A DNA stretch of 64,000 nt from JBFLXB01 sp964570625 (GCA_964570625.1 CAZMYW010000017.1:1-64000); one strand, 5' to 3'; positions 9,167 through 19,347 are shown, counted from the first letter of the stretch. Program-made: numbers and translations. The notes: generated from the sequence alone by a model not told the origin.

Positions 9167-11254
9167 TCAGCGGGACTTCTTGGCGCGCTTGGAGGGAGCG
9201 GTCTTGGTTTTTCGTTCCGACCAGGGGGCCTCGCCGAGCACCATCAGCAACTGCTTGTCCAGCACCGCCTGATTGAGTTTGACCGGAATGTCTTTGATCA
9301 CGCCGTGTATGGGCGCGAGGATGGCGGTTTCGATCTTCATGGCCTCCAGGTTCATGATCTCCTGGCCCTCTTTGACGATGTCCCCCACCTTGAGGCCGCG
9401 ATCCTTGTTCCCGATTCGCCAGACATTCCCCATCATCGGAGACGCGATCTCGCCTTTTATGGTCGGATCAGCCAGCCGCACCTCGCTCTTGAGCCGTCCT
9501 TTCGCAGAGGGCAGTTCCACCGGGAACACGTGCATGGTGTTGTTCACGGCCAACACGATATGTCGCACGCCCCCGACTTCGCTCCCGATCGACACCAGCT
9601 TGACGGTGTTGGGCTTGCCCTGGTGATTGAAGCGGACCTCCCGGCCGACCTCTTGCAACCCGTCGAACCAGACCCGCGTCGGCAAAATCGTGGTGTCTCC
9701 GTATTTGCGGCGGAACGCGAGAAAATCCACGGTGGCCCCTGGGTGCTGGAGGTACAACACCAGGTCCTCCGGCATCACGCGCCGGCCGACCTTGCCTTCC
9801 AACTCCCGCTGGATCGCTGCGATATTTTCCTTTTTCTTCTGGTCCAACGGAGAAGCCTCGATCCGGTCCTTCTTGACCCGTGCGCGCCACGTGTCGCCGA
9901 ACACGGACTGGTACACCCAATCCGCCGGCCACCCGAAGGGCAGCGGGCCGTATCGACCCAACAGCAGACTCTTGAGATCGTCGGTCGCTCGCGAGTAGAG
10001 CCCAAGCAGAACTTCGCGCTCCGCGGGCGCCAGCTTGTTGAGCCGCTGACCCACGGCGATGAACCGTTCGCAGGCTTCCAACAGATGTTCGACCTGTTGA
10101 TACCCGCCCTCTTTGAAATGGAACTGGACAATCGCGGCCCAGGTGGTCCAGGTGATCTGCGAGCCCGGGGTCACGTCAAAGTATTTGATGAACCGGTTGC
10201 CGTCGCTCATGCCCCGCAGGATGTGCGGCATGAGGTGCAGGAAATCGCCCTTCTCCGCCTGCTCGAACGAACTGGGAAACGCGCCGCCCGGCATCCGGTG
10301 TTCCGTCACCTTGTGGGAGAACCCCCGGAATTGGGATTCGAATTCCTGATAGTGCCCGATGAAGTCGGTGACCACCCGGCCCGCCTCGTCCACCCAACCC
10401 AGATCCAAGTTGGTTTCGATCCCTTGTTCCTGCAACAACGCGTTGACCGAGCGAACCGGCGCGTGGCCGTAGTAACGGGTGAAGGCGTCGTCGGTCACGT
10501 CGAGGATCTTGGCCCCGGCCTTAGCCGCCGCAACCAACGCGGGGACGGCCAGGCCATCGGTGGCATGGCGGTGATAATGAATGACCAACGACGGGTGTTT
10601 TTGCAGCAGGGCGTCGACCAGTGACGTGATCCGCTTGGGCGACCCCACCCCGGCCATGTCTTTGATGCAGAGAATGATCTCTTTCGTGCCGCCGGTCACG
10701 GCCAAGATATCCCTGGTCACCTTGAGGTAGTAGGCGTTGGTGCAGTCGTCCGACACGGAGAAGGAAATCGCGGGCTCAAAGAGTTTGCCGCCCTTCATCA
10801 CCTCTTCCGCAATGGGAACCATATTGGGGACGTAGTTGAGGAAATCGAAACACCGCCACACGTCCACATACGGCAGGAACGCCTTGACCGACAACGCAAT
10901 CACGTTGCGCGGGTACATGCGGTAGCCCCAGAGGTTGGTCGAACGGACCAAGGTCTGGGTCATCACGTCCGGCATCCGCTCCTTCCACCGCGCGGCTTCT
11001 TCGAACGGATCGATCTTGTTCTGGAGCAGGTTCTGGTGAAACCGCGCGCCGCCGTGGTTTTCCACCGAAAAATAGCCCGAGCGGTTGTACAACGGGGCCA
11101 GCCGAATCAGGTCGTAGAGCGTGTGCCGATTCTTGAAGTCGCTCTGTCCCGTGTCGCGCGGCCCGGTGTTGGTGAAATAGATTCGGTTGTTGCGGCGCAA
11201 GATCGCCACATTGTCTTTGGGGCTTAGCGTGGGATGGACGTTGGTCGGCTTCAT
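9167..11254 (-). CDS. pycB: Pyruvate carboxylase subunit B (carboxyltransferase-biotinyl)
   Basis: Carboxyltransferase subunit of the two-subunit pyruvate carboxylase (pyruvate + HCO3- + ATP to oxaloacetate), related to the oxaloacetate decarboxylase alpha chain. The 695-residue protein has an HMGL-like TIM barrel (PRDTGQSDF near residue 33, KDMAGVGSP, HYHRHATDG), a conserved carboxylase domain in the middle, and a C-terminal biotinyl domain with the lysine in EAMKIE. The tail is Lys/Arg-rich. The ATG at 11254 (MKPTNVHP) is chosen; the frame opens at 11287 inside the repeat-bearing spacer. It lies downstream of pycA with a repeat element between. Oxaloacetate decarboxylase is the alternative, but the adjacent biotin carboxylase favours pyruvate carboxylase. 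Confidence 0.92.
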   Translation of the reverse strand: MKPTNVHPTLSPKDNVAILRRNNRIYFTNTGPRDTGQSDFKNRHTLYDLIRLAPLYNRSGYFSVENHGGARFHQNLLQNKIDPFEEAARWKERMPDVMTQTLVRSTNLWGYRMYPRNVIALSVKAFLPYVDVWRCFDFLNYVPNMVPIAEEVMKGGKLFEPAISFSVSDDCTNAYYLKVTRDILAVTGGTKEIILCIKDMAGVGSPKRITSLVDALLQKHPSLVIHYHRHATDGLAVPALVAAAKAGAKILDVTDDAFTRYYGHAPVRSVNALLQEQGIETNLDLGWVDEAGRVVTDFIGHYQEFESQFRGFSHKVTEHRMPGGAFPSSFEQAEKGDFLHLMPHILRGMSDGNRFIKYFDVTPGSQITWTTWAAIVQFHFKEGGYQQVEHLLEACERFIAVGQRLNKLAPAEREVLLGLYSRATDDLKSLLLGRYGPLPFGWPADWVYQSVFGDTWRARVKKDRIEASPLDQKKKENIAAIQRELEGKVGRRVMPEDLVLYLQHPGATVDFLAFRRKYGDTTILPTRVWFDGLQEVGREVRFNHQGKPNTVKLVSIGSEVGGVRHIVLAVNNTMHVFPVELPSAKGRLKSEVRLADPTIKGEIASPMMGNVWRIGNKDRGLKVGDIVKEGQEIMNLEAMKIETAILAPIHGVIKDIPVKLNQAVLDKQLLMVLGEAPWSERKTKTAPSKRAKKSR

Positions 11255-11264
11255 ACGGCTTTCA

Positions 11265-11382
11265 GGTCGCTGAAAAAGTCCATCCACTGCGTTCTCGCTC
11301 GTCGGAAATCCTCACGTACGACTCCAGTACGCTCCGGTTTCCTTCTCGCTGCGCCCTTGCGGCTGGAGCTTTTTGAGCGACC
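11265..11382. repeat. Inverted-repeat element between pycA and pycB
   Basis: About 118 bp bounded by imperfect inverted ends (GGTCGCTGAAAAAGTCC and, at the other end, the complement of GGTCGCTCAAAAAGCTCC). Its interior shares the motif CCTCACGTACG...GTACGCTCCGG...TCTCGCTGCGCC with the GAGCCTGT-ended repeat family found elsewhere in this window, so it looks like a related element with different ends. It fills most of the spacer between the pycA stop and pycB start. Confidence 0.75.
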
Positions 11383-11408
11383 TATGGGTCTTTGCAAAGT
11401 CCCTGGCC

Positions 11409-12863
11409 TCATCGGCAGTACGGGTTCTTTCCGATGGCGGTAATCTCCGCGACAAAACGCGCGAGTCTGAGGACTTCATCCTCTTCCTCGACGTAGTTGA
11501 GGAGTTCATCGAGGTGCTTGTCGATGAAATCCGTGTTGATGTGTCCGGAGACGAAGTCCGGGTGTTGCATGATCTGTTTGAGCAGCGGGATCGTGGTTTT
11601 CACGCCCCAGATCTCGTACTCGCACAGCGAGCGCCACATCCGTTCAATGGCCGTGGTGCGGTCCTTGGCCAGGGAGCAGATCTTGGTAATCAGCGAATCG
11701 TAGAAGGGCGGGATCTCCCAGCCCTGATAGATTCCGGTATCGGCGCGCACGAATGGGCCGCTGACCTGACGCAGGTACGTGACCGTTCCGAACGAGGGCG
11801 CAAAATTGTTTTTGGGATCTTCGGCGTTGACCCGGCACTGGATCGCGTGGCTGCGCAGGACGATGTCTTCTTGGCGAACCGTAAGCGCCTGGCCCGCCGC
11901 GGTGCGGATCATCAGGCGGATCAGATCCAGCCCCGTGACCATTTCCGTCACGGTGTGTTCGACCTGAATCCTGGGATTGACCTCGATCGCGTAGTACCGC
12001 ATGTCCGAGTCCACCAGAAACTCCAAGGTGCCCGCGGTCACGTACCCGATGGTCTTCATGGCCTTGACCACGACCGCGCCCATCTCTTTTCGGAGTTCTT
12101 CGTTGAGCAGCGTGGAGGGCGCTTCCTCCACCAGCTTCTGGTGCCGGCGCTGGATCGAACACTCGCGTTCCCCGAGATGGATCACCGAGCCGTATTGATC
12201 CGCCATGAATTGAAACTCGATGTGCCTGGCATTCTTGATGTACTTTTCCGCGTACACCGCATCGGTGGAGAACAGCTTGCCGGCGATGGAGTTGGCCTGC
12301 TCGAGCGCTTTGGACGCGTGCTGGGGCGCATCCACCCGCACCATGCCCCGACCGCCGCCGCCGGCAATGGCTTTGACCATGATCGGCCAGCCCACTTTGT
12401 TGCCGAAGTCGATGATCTGCTGCGCCGAGACGACCCGGCTCAGCCCCGGGATGACGGGCACGTGAGCCGCGGCCAACGTCGCTTTGGTGGCGATCTTGTC
12501 GCCCATCGACGCGATGACTTCGGCGCTCGGTCCGACGAAGATCAAGCCGGCGTCGCGGCAGGCAGCGGCGAACGCCGGGTCCTCGGACAAAAATCCGTAC
12601 CCGGGAAACACCGCGTCGCAGCCCGTGGCGCGCGCCGCGTCGATGATCTTGGCGACATTCAGATAACTCAATTTGGCCGGCGAGGGCCCGAGATGCACGG
12701 CCTGGTCGGCCATCCGTACGTGATAAGAGAGGGCGTCGCAGTCCGAGTAGCCGACCACCGACGTGATGCCCATCTCCATACACGTCCGGATCGTCCGGCA
12801 GGCGATTTCGCCGCGGTTGGCAATGAACAATTTATTGATCGGTCGTTTCTGTCGGTTCGGCAT
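11409..12863 (-). CDS. pycA: Pyruvate carboxylase subunit A (biotin carboxylase)
   Basis: ATP-dependent biotin carboxylase of 484 residues that charges the biotin on PycB. The N-terminal fold is typical (NKLFIANRGEIACR), followed by an ATP-grasp domain with the glycine-rich loop KAIAGGGGRGM, the EKYIKNARHIEFQ segment, the RECSIQRRHQKLVEE motif and the catalytic EVNPRIQVEHTVTE. The C-terminal biotin carboxylase domain contains GHAIQCR-like SHAIQCRVNAEDP. Length is normal for the free subunit, slightly longer than AccC. Its position directly upstream of pycB identifies it as PycA rather than the acetyl-CoA carboxylase subunit. The ATG at 12863 has no good Shine-Dalgarno sequence; see the promoter just upstream. 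Confidence 0.92.
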   Translation of the reverse strand: MPNRQKRPINKLFIANRGEIACRTIRTCMEMGITSVVGYSDCDALSYHVRMADQAVHLGPSPAKLSYLNVAKIIDAARATGCDAVFPGYGFLSEDPAFAAACRDAGLIFVGPSAEVIASMGDKIATKATLAAAHVPVIPGLSRVVSAQQIIDFGNKVGWPIMVKAIAGGGGRGMVRVDAPQHASKALEQANSIAGKLFSTDAVYAEKYIKNARHIEFQFMADQYGSVIHLGERECSIQRRHQKLVEEAPSTLLNEELRKEMGAVVVKAMKTIGYVTAGTLEFLVDSDMRYYAIEVNPRIQVEHTVTEMVTGLDLIRLMIRTAAGQALTVRQEDIVLRSHAIQCRVNAEDPKNNFAPSFGTVTYLRQVSGPFVRADTGIYQGWEIPPFYDSLITKICSLAKDRTTAIERMWRSLCEYEIWGVKTTIPLLKQIMQHPDFVSGHINTDFIDKHLDELLNYVEEEDEVLRLARFVAEITAIGKNPYCR

Positions 12864-12877
12864 GGGGTTCGCGTTGG

Positions 12878-12907
12878 AGCATAGACCGGCACGGGGTGGC
12901 GGGTCAA
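12878..12907 (-). promoter_or_regulatory. Candidate sigma-70 promoter of pycA
   Basis: On the minus strand TTGACC is followed after 18 bp by TATGCT. The -10 box lies only about 15 nt from the pycA ATG, so the predicted transcript would have a leader of less than 10 nt, consistent with the missing Shine-Dalgarno sequence. Confidence 0.5.
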
Positions 12908-12961
12908 GCAGCGTGTGACGGTTCCCCGCGTTGGAGCGGAGCTCGTTCCCGCAGTGCGGTG

Positions 12962-13777
12962 TTATTCCCGGGCCAACCGCTTGATGATATATCCCCCGGA
13001 CTTCTCGTCGTACTCCAACGTCAAGAGCCCGCGAGCCTGCGCGTCCTCGAGCAACTCGCCGAAGGTGCGGAAGCCGTGGTAGGACTCGTTGAAACCCGGA
13101 CTGCGGCGTTTCAGCGCCTGCTTGACCATGGAGCCCCAGACCTTTTCTTCTTCACCCCGCTCTTCGAACAGGTCGGCCGCGGTGTCGAGCACCAGGTCCA
13201 GCGCCGCCTGCTTTTTCTCTTCTTCGTCCTGGGGACCTGTTTTGCGCACGGTTTTGGCGGTGACGGTTCGGCGGGCGGTTCGCCGTTGCTTCTCCACTTC
13301 TCGCGCCAGATCGTCGTAAAAGATGAACTCATCGCAGTTTGAAATCAGCAGATCCGACGTGGATTTCTTGACGCCTACCCCGATGACCACCTTGTTGTTC
13401 TCGCGCAACTTGCTGACCAGCGCCGAGAAGTCGGAATCGCCGCTGAGGATCACGAACGTGTCGACGTGCTCCTTGGTGTAGCAGAGGTCGAGCGCATCCA
13501 CCACCATCCGAATGTCGGCCGAGTTCTTCCCGGACTGACGCACGTGCGGGATTTCGATCAATTCGAACGCCGCCTCGTGCATCGGTTTCTTGAAATCTTT
13601 GTATCGCTCCCAATCGCAGTAGGCCTTCTTGACCACGATACTGCCCTTGAGGAGCAGGCGCTCAAGCACCTTTTGAATATCGAATTCGTCGTGTCTCGCG
13701 TCGCGCACGCCGAGCGCCACGTTTTCGAAATCGCAAAACAGCGCCATGTTCTGGGTCTTGGGTTTCCCGCTCATCAT
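12962..13777 (-). CDS. NYN-domain (LabA-like) putative RNase with C-terminal OST-HTH/LOTUS-like domain
   Basis: A 271-residue cytoplasmic protein. Residues about 10-165 form a NYN/PIN-like domain with the acidic positions expected for a metal-dependent nuclease: FCDFENVAL, NSADIRMVVDAL and ILSGDSDFSALV. A charged linker (EKQRRTARR...DEEEKKQ) leads to a C-terminal region (about 190-271) resembling an OST-HTH/LOTUS winged helix (FNESYHGFRTFGELLEDA). This architecture is known in bacterial LabA/DUF88 proteins thought to cleave or bind RNA. Two adjacent ATG codons (13777, 13774) are possible starts. The substrate is unknown. Confidence 0.82.
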   Translation of the reverse strand: MMSGKPKTQNMALFCDFENVALGVRDARHDEFDIQKVLERLLLKGSIVVKKAYCDWERYKDFKKPMHEAAFELIEIPHVRQSGKNSADIRMVVDALDLCYTKEHVDTFVILSGDSDFSALVSKLRENNKVVIGVGVKKSTSDLLISNCDEFIFYDDLAREVEKQRRTARRTVTAKTVRKTGPQDEEEKKQAALDLVLDTAADLFEERGEEEKVWGSMVKQALKRRSPGFNESYHGFRTFGELLEDAQARGLLTLEYDEKSGGYIIKRLARE

Positions 13778-13847
13778 GCTCCCGTTGCCCGGCGAAGTCC
13801 GATGGCCTTGCCGGGCGGTGTGTGGTGTTGGTGATTCCGATTCGATC

Positions 13848-14627
13848 TCAATTGACCTTCGAACTCAGATACATGCCGATAGCCCCGCACGCGGCCACGT
13901 TCAACGACTCCGCCTGCTCCCCGTGCACGGGAATTCTAAAGCGCTGGCTGGACAGTGCGATCAGTGACGGCGACGGGCCCGCGGCTTCGTTGCCGAGCGC
14001 CAACAGCAATCGGTCCCTGCCCTGTATGACCGACGGCTCGTCCTCGCCATGAACATCCGCCGTGATCACCGGATACCCCTGGTCCTTCAACGACCTGATC
14101 AAATCCAGATACGCCTCGGTGCGTCGAATCCACACCGAGAGCATGGTCCCGCTGGCGGCCTGAGCACTCTTAGGAGAGAGCGGATCAGCGCACTGCTCGC
14201 TCAAGATGACGCCCGAGTAGTTGAATGCCGCGGCGGTGCGAAGCAACGTGCCGACGTTTCCCGGATCCTGGATGTTCTCGAGCAGCAACACGTGTGTCCC
14301 GACCACGACCGGCAGATGATCCGTATAGATCCCATCCGGCTCCCGGACCACCGCCAGAACGCCTTGGGGCGTCTTGGTCAGGCAGATGGTCTCGAATTCC
14401 CGCTGGGTGGCGACTCGAACCGGGTACTCGTCGTACCGCGAGCGCTGTTCGTCGGTCACCACGATCTCGGCGATGGCATCCGGACTAACCGTCATGATCT
14501 GCCGGATCGCGCGGTCACCCTCGACCAGAAACTGCCCGGACTCGCGCCGTCCCTTCTTGGTGGCGAGCGCCTTATAGTGTTTGATCAGATTGGCCGTGAC
14601 GGGACCAAGCCGGTCGGAACGCGGCAT
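13848..14627 (-). CDS. SpoU-family RNA 2'-O-methyltransferase
   Basis: A 259-residue SAM-dependent SPOUT enzyme that methylates ribose 2'-OH groups in rRNA or tRNA. An N-terminal substrate-binding region (FLVEGDRAIRQ) precedes the knotted catalytic domain with the three SpoU motifs: NIQDPGNVGTLLRTA, LLALGNEAAGPSP and IPVHGEQAESLNVAAC. The motifs are intact. It resembles RlmB/TrmH-like proteins of unassigned target, so no specific symbol is given. It ends upstream of the ilvD-NYN interval and is 10 nt downstream of ilvD, probably in one transcript. Confidence 0.88.
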   Translation of the reverse strand: MPRSDRLGPVTANLIKHYKALATKKGRRESGQFLVEGDRAIRQIMTVSPDAIAEIVVTDEQRSRYDEYPVRVATQREFETICLTKTPQGVLAVVREPDGIYTDHLPVVVGTHVLLLENIQDPGNVGTLLRTAAAFNYSGVILSEQCADPLSPKSAQAASGTMLSVWIRRTEAYLDLIRSLKDQGYPVITADVHGEDEPSVIQGRDRLLLALGNEAAGPSPSLIALSSQRFRIPVHGEQAESLNVAACGAIGMYLSSKVN

Positions 14628-14637
14628 CGGCCGGATG

Positions 14638-16320
<1,683 letters not shown>

Positions 16321-16359
16321 CGATGCGGACTCCTGTTCGTTCAGTGGATCGCGTCAAGC

Positions 16360-16716
16360 GTGGGGGATCATACCAGAGGAGACATCCGCGGGGAAAGCCG
16401 GGGGGAATGGGGGTTGCGTCGCCAAACGCCCTGGGTGATCCCGACCAAAACCGGCGAGTCGCGCGTGGTGGACATGAGCGCGGTGAAAGCGCGATTCGAC
16501 CTGTCGGACCGGGAGATCGACGTGGTGAAATGCCTGTGCCGCGGCGACACCAACAAAGAAATCGCCGCGCATCTCTTCATCAGCGATCTCACGGTGAAAG
16601 GCCATCTCAAACACATTTACGAAAAAATCGGCGTCCATACACGCTCAAGCGTCGTCTCGACCATCCTCGCCGGGTTTCCCACACCCACGGATCAGCCGAC
16701 AACCAGCACCTCCTGA
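16360..16716 (+). CDS. Orphan LuxR/GerE-type HTH protein (start uncertain)
   Basis: The C-terminal about 65 residues form a complete LuxR-type helix-turn-helix: LSDREIDVVKCL, then NKEIAAHLFISDLTVKGHLKHIYEKIGVHTR. This is the DNA-binding domain of NarL/LuxR response regulators. No receiver domain is encoded upstream; the preceding residues (from the GTG at 16360) are not domain-like. Alternative starts are the GTG at 16434 and ATG at 16474, none with a good ribosome site. It could be a stand-alone regulator or the remnant of a response regulator that lost its receiver domain. It is divergent from ilvD. Confidence 0.65.
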   Translation: MGDHTRGDIRGESRGEWGLRRQTPWVIPTKTGESRVVDMSAVKARFDLSDREIDVVKCLCRGDTNKEIAAHLFISDLTVKGHLKHIYEKIGVHTRSSVVSTILAGFPTPTDQPTTSTS

Positions 16717-16919
16717 CCGGCCCTGCCAGTTTAGACCACTGACCGAAATCCCCCCGGTCACACTTACCATGCCCTGATATCGGTCTGGTGTCTATGCCCC
16801 AAAAGGAGGGTGTCGCAACAGAGTAGCGATCGAGAAGCCCTTGGCCCCCCCAACTGCCGACGACGCTTCGCGGGGCCGCGCTTGTTCTACTGAAAGACCA
16901 CCTGAGCCACGCGATTGCG
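16717..16919. other. Intergenic spacer without recognised feature
   Basis: About 200 bp between the convergent HTH gene and the outer-membrane protein gene. No convincing ORF, hairpin with T-run or repeat was seen. Confidence 0.4.
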
Positions 16920-18143
16920 TTAGAGCGCTGAGGGTTCGGTCGACGGGACCGGGACGGTGAAGGACCACAACCAGATCGAGAATGACTGCACCTGATATCG
17001 CGCTGCGACGTCGACCGCGTATGAGAAAGACAAGTGGCGCTCACCCCACAGGGTAAATTTGAACAGCCGGACTTCGAAGCCGCCCGAAATGTGCCCGCGC
17101 GCGGAAATGCCGTCAAAGCGGCTCGGCTCATAATAGGTTCCCGCTCTCAACCGCAAGCGCTTCGGAATCACCTCCGCTTCGAGACCTCCATGAAGGGTGG
17201 TGATTCTCTTCTGCCCGACGGGATTCGCCGTCTGCGTGAGGAAGGCGGACGTTCCATTCGCGTCGTCCGGTGACGTGCCGAAGACCTTCAGGTCAAAACT
17301 GACCAGCGCGGAGCGACCGCGCCAAAACGGAAAGTCGTTCCATTCATACGCCGTTCCCACGGAAAGGCTGTTCGTCACGAGCACGCCGTTCGGAACGATG
17401 AGGTTGCCCACTGTGATCGGCGTCGTGGATGGGGGCAGACCCTCGCTGCTGCTCACCCCGGAATGGTAGGCTGCCCCGAAGCGCCAGGGACCGCGCCGAG
17501 GATGCCACAGCACGCCTCCCGAATAGCCGGGCCCGGTCAGGCTGAAGGATCCTGGATCGCGGCTGTTGACCGGGTGCACTCGGGCGCCGACCTGATCGAG
17601 TGAAAATCCCAGCGCCAATTCCCGATTGTCGGTGGTATACCCGATCGCGGCGTTGCCGTCCAGGAATTGCGCTTCCTGATCCTGCGGCAAGTCCTGCGAC
17701 GTGACCACGGACATCTGAGCGAGGTAGCCGATGCCGAAGTTTTCATATTGCGCCATGACCCCCACATCCATCAACACAGGGTCCGAGTAGATCAGGCTCG
17801 TGGAACCGCTGTTGTCGGTATCGTCGTCTCCCGTAGAGAGGGCGCCGATGACCATGTCAAATTCCCAGGGAGCCATGAACGCGCGGGGACGATACGCGAC
17901 GGCAGCGGGATTGTCCGGGATCGCCGCGTTGCCTTCGGCGATCCCAGTGTAGGCACCACCCAAAGCGATCTTGCGAGTTGAACCGGTTGCCACCGTTCGC
18001 GTGAGGTCGAGTTTGTAGTCATTGGAAACAATGGGATCTCCGGGGGAAGCACCCCAAACCGGCGATTCTGTGATAACAGCGATTCCGGCGAAAATGAATA
18101 GGCATGTGGAGGAACGGAGTAACAGAAAGGGGCTGCGATTCAA
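16920..18143 (-). CDS. Putative outer-membrane beta-barrel protein
   Basis: A 407-residue exported protein. A signal peptide (MNRSPF, hydrophobic stretch, VWGA cleavage near residue 32) is followed by sequence typical of porin-like or FadL/PorV-like barrels: STRKIALGGAYTGIAEGNAA..NPAAVAYRP near the N-terminus, then alternating hydrophobic/polar beta strands rich in aromatic residues and glycine, including YSGGVLWHPRRGPWRFGAAYH. It closes with strands rich in Ser, Trp and Phe. The IALGGAYTG..NPAAV pattern is shared with several outer-membrane transport-like families, but ligand and role cannot be assigned. Confidence 0.72.
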   Translation of the reverse strand: MNRSPFLLLRSSTCLFIFAGIAVITESPVWGASPGDPIVSNDYKLDLTRTVATGSTRKIALGGAYTGIAEGNAAIPDNPAAVAYRPRAFMAPWEFDMVIGALSTGDDDTDNSGSTSLIYSDPVLMDVGVMAQYENFGIGYLAQMSVVTSQDLPQDQEAQFLDGNAAIGYTTDNRELALGFSLDQVGARVHPVNSRDPGSFSLTGPGYSGGVLWHPRRGPWRFGAAYHSGVSSSEGLPPSTTPITVGNLIVPNGVLVTNSLSVGTAYEWNDFPFWRGRSALVSFDLKVFGTSPDDANGTSAFLTQTANPVGQKRITTLHGGLEAEVIPKRLRLRAGTYYEPSRFDGISARGHISGGFEVRLFKFTLWGERHLSFSYAVDVAARYQVQSFSIWLWSFTVPVPSTEPSAL

Positions 18144-18308
18144 GGTCGCGTGGTCATGAGTTTACCGGGCAGATTCGCCGTATCAGGGCGGATGGTGGTG
18201 GCGGGGGTGGTGTCACCCAAGAGCCCGGGCAAAATCCGGACAGTTGAGGTGAACAGGGGGCTGGAGCGTTGCTTCGAGAAACCGTGCCATTGATTTCCCA
18301 GTAAAAAC

Positions 18309-18383
18309 TGGAGCGGGAAACGGGATTTGAACCCGCGACCCTCGCCTTGGCAAGGCGATGCTCTACCGCTGAGCTATTCCCGC
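18309..18383 (-). tRNA. tRNA-Gly (anticodon GCC)
   Basis: Folds as a complete cloverleaf on the minus strand: acceptor GCGGGAA/TTCCCGC, D arm GCTC-AGCGGTA-GAGC, anticodon arm TCGCC-TTGCCAA-GGCGA with anticodon GCC, and T arm GCGGG-TTCAAAT-CCCGT. The body is 72 nt with discriminator T followed by an encoded CCA. It reads GGC/GGT glycine codons. Confidence 0.97.
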
Positions 18384-18401
18384 TTGTGTGAGCGCCGGAA
18401 G

Positions 18402-18424
18402 TTTCGGTCCACGAGGGACCGAAA
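18402..18424 (-). other. Perfect hairpin upstream of tRNA-Gly
   Basis: A 9-bp inverted repeat (TTTCGGTCC / GGACCGAAA, 5-nt loop) between prmA and the tRNA. It lies downstream of the candidate tRNA promoter, so it would be in the 5' leader of the pre-tRNA. It could alternatively end prmA transcripts; no T-run follows it. Confidence 0.5.
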
Positions 18425-18435
18425 ACACGCCGGGT

Positions 18436-18464
18436 TTTGTATCATGCCGACCCGGGGAAGTCAA
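18436..18464 (-). promoter_or_regulatory. Candidate promoter of tRNA-Gly inside the prmA 3' end
   Basis: Minus-strand TTGACT, 17-bp spacer, TACAAA. The -35 box and spacer are within the last codons of prmA and the -10 box lies just past its stop codon, about 55 nt from the tRNA. Confidence 0.5.
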
Positions 18465-19317
18465 CGCTGGCACGACCTGTCCGCTCAACTACCAGTGACA
18501 GCCATTCCCCAATTTCGCGCCTGGCCGTCGCCACAAACCCATGGGCGGAAAGGGTCTGGTCCATGATCGGCTCGCGGGAGACCAGAATTCCCGAGAGGAT
18601 CGCCGCCCCACTGGGCGCAAGACTGGCCGCGATGCGCGGCATGAGGTCCCGCAGGTCCTCGGCGGTGAGATTCGCCGTGACCAGATCGTACGGGCCCATG
18701 CGGAGCCAGGCATCGTCGTCCACAATCGTGACCGTCCTGGACACGGCGTTCGCACGAACGTTCTCCTCGGCCGTCGTCCTCGCCACCGGATCGATGTCAG
18801 CCGCCGCCACCCGATTCGCGCCCAGACGCGCCGCCGCGATCGCAAGAATCCCCGAGCCCGTTCCCAAATCCAGAACGTGAGACGCGGCAACCCCGTCCTG
18901 CAGGCGTTCGTCGAGTAACTGGAGGCACATCCGGGTCGTCTCGTGATGGCCGGTACCGAACGCCATGCCCGGATCAAGCACCACGACCAGCTCATCCGGC
19001 TCGGCCTCGTAGGTCTGCCAACTCGGCACGATCGTCAGCCTCGGGCTGACTCGCAACGGAACCACGCTCGCTTTCCAGGTCGCAATCCAATCCTGATCGC
19101 CGACCGGCGCGATCACGCAATCAGCCTGCGAAAACGATACGGACATTTCTTCCAGTAATGCTTTAACTACTCTCGGATCTGCGTCGGCCGGGAAATAGGC
19201 CGTCACCCACCCCTGCTCAGACTCCCACACGCCTGCGCTGCCGCGCGCAATCAACGCCTCGCCCAGAATCTCGGCAAACTCCGGCTTAACTCGAAGCGAA
19301 ATCGCGATCCAGGCCAT
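18442..19317 (-). CDS. prmA: Ribosomal protein L11 methyltransferase
   Basis: SAM-dependent enzyme that trimethylates lysines and the N-terminus of ribosomal protein L11. The 291-residue protein has the N-terminal substrate-recognition domain (DWIATWKASVVPLRVS) and a class I methyltransferase domain with LDPGMAFGTGHHETTRMCL, VLDLGTGSGILAIAAARLGA (motif I) and DLVTANLTAEDLRDL (the post-I catalytic region). Length and motif order are normal. The start at 19317 (MAWIAISLRV) matches the family. Confidence 0.92.
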   Translation of the reverse strand: MAWIAISLRVKPEFAEILGEALIARGSAGVWESEQGWVTAYFPADADPRVVKALLEEMSVSFSQADCVIAPVGDQDWIATWKASVVPLRVSPRLTIVPSWQTYEAEPDELVVVLDPGMAFGTGHHETTRMCLQLLDERLQDGVAASHVLDLGTGSGILAIAAARLGANRVAAADIDPVARTTAEENVRANAVSRTVTIVDDDAWLRMGPYDLVTANLTAEDLRDLMPRIAASLAPSGAAILSGILVSREPIMDQTLSAHGFVATARREIGEWLSLVVERTGRASVDFPGSA

Positions 19318-19347
19318 TGGAGGGTCTATTGTTGTCTCTTCTTCTAA

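Noticed and set aside
9017..10624. 535-codon open frame on the plus strand opposite pycB
   Set aside because: Antisense to a gene with intact carboxyltransferase and biotinyl motifs; composition (His, Arg, Gln, Pro-rich) is typical of an antisense shadow in GC-rich DNA.
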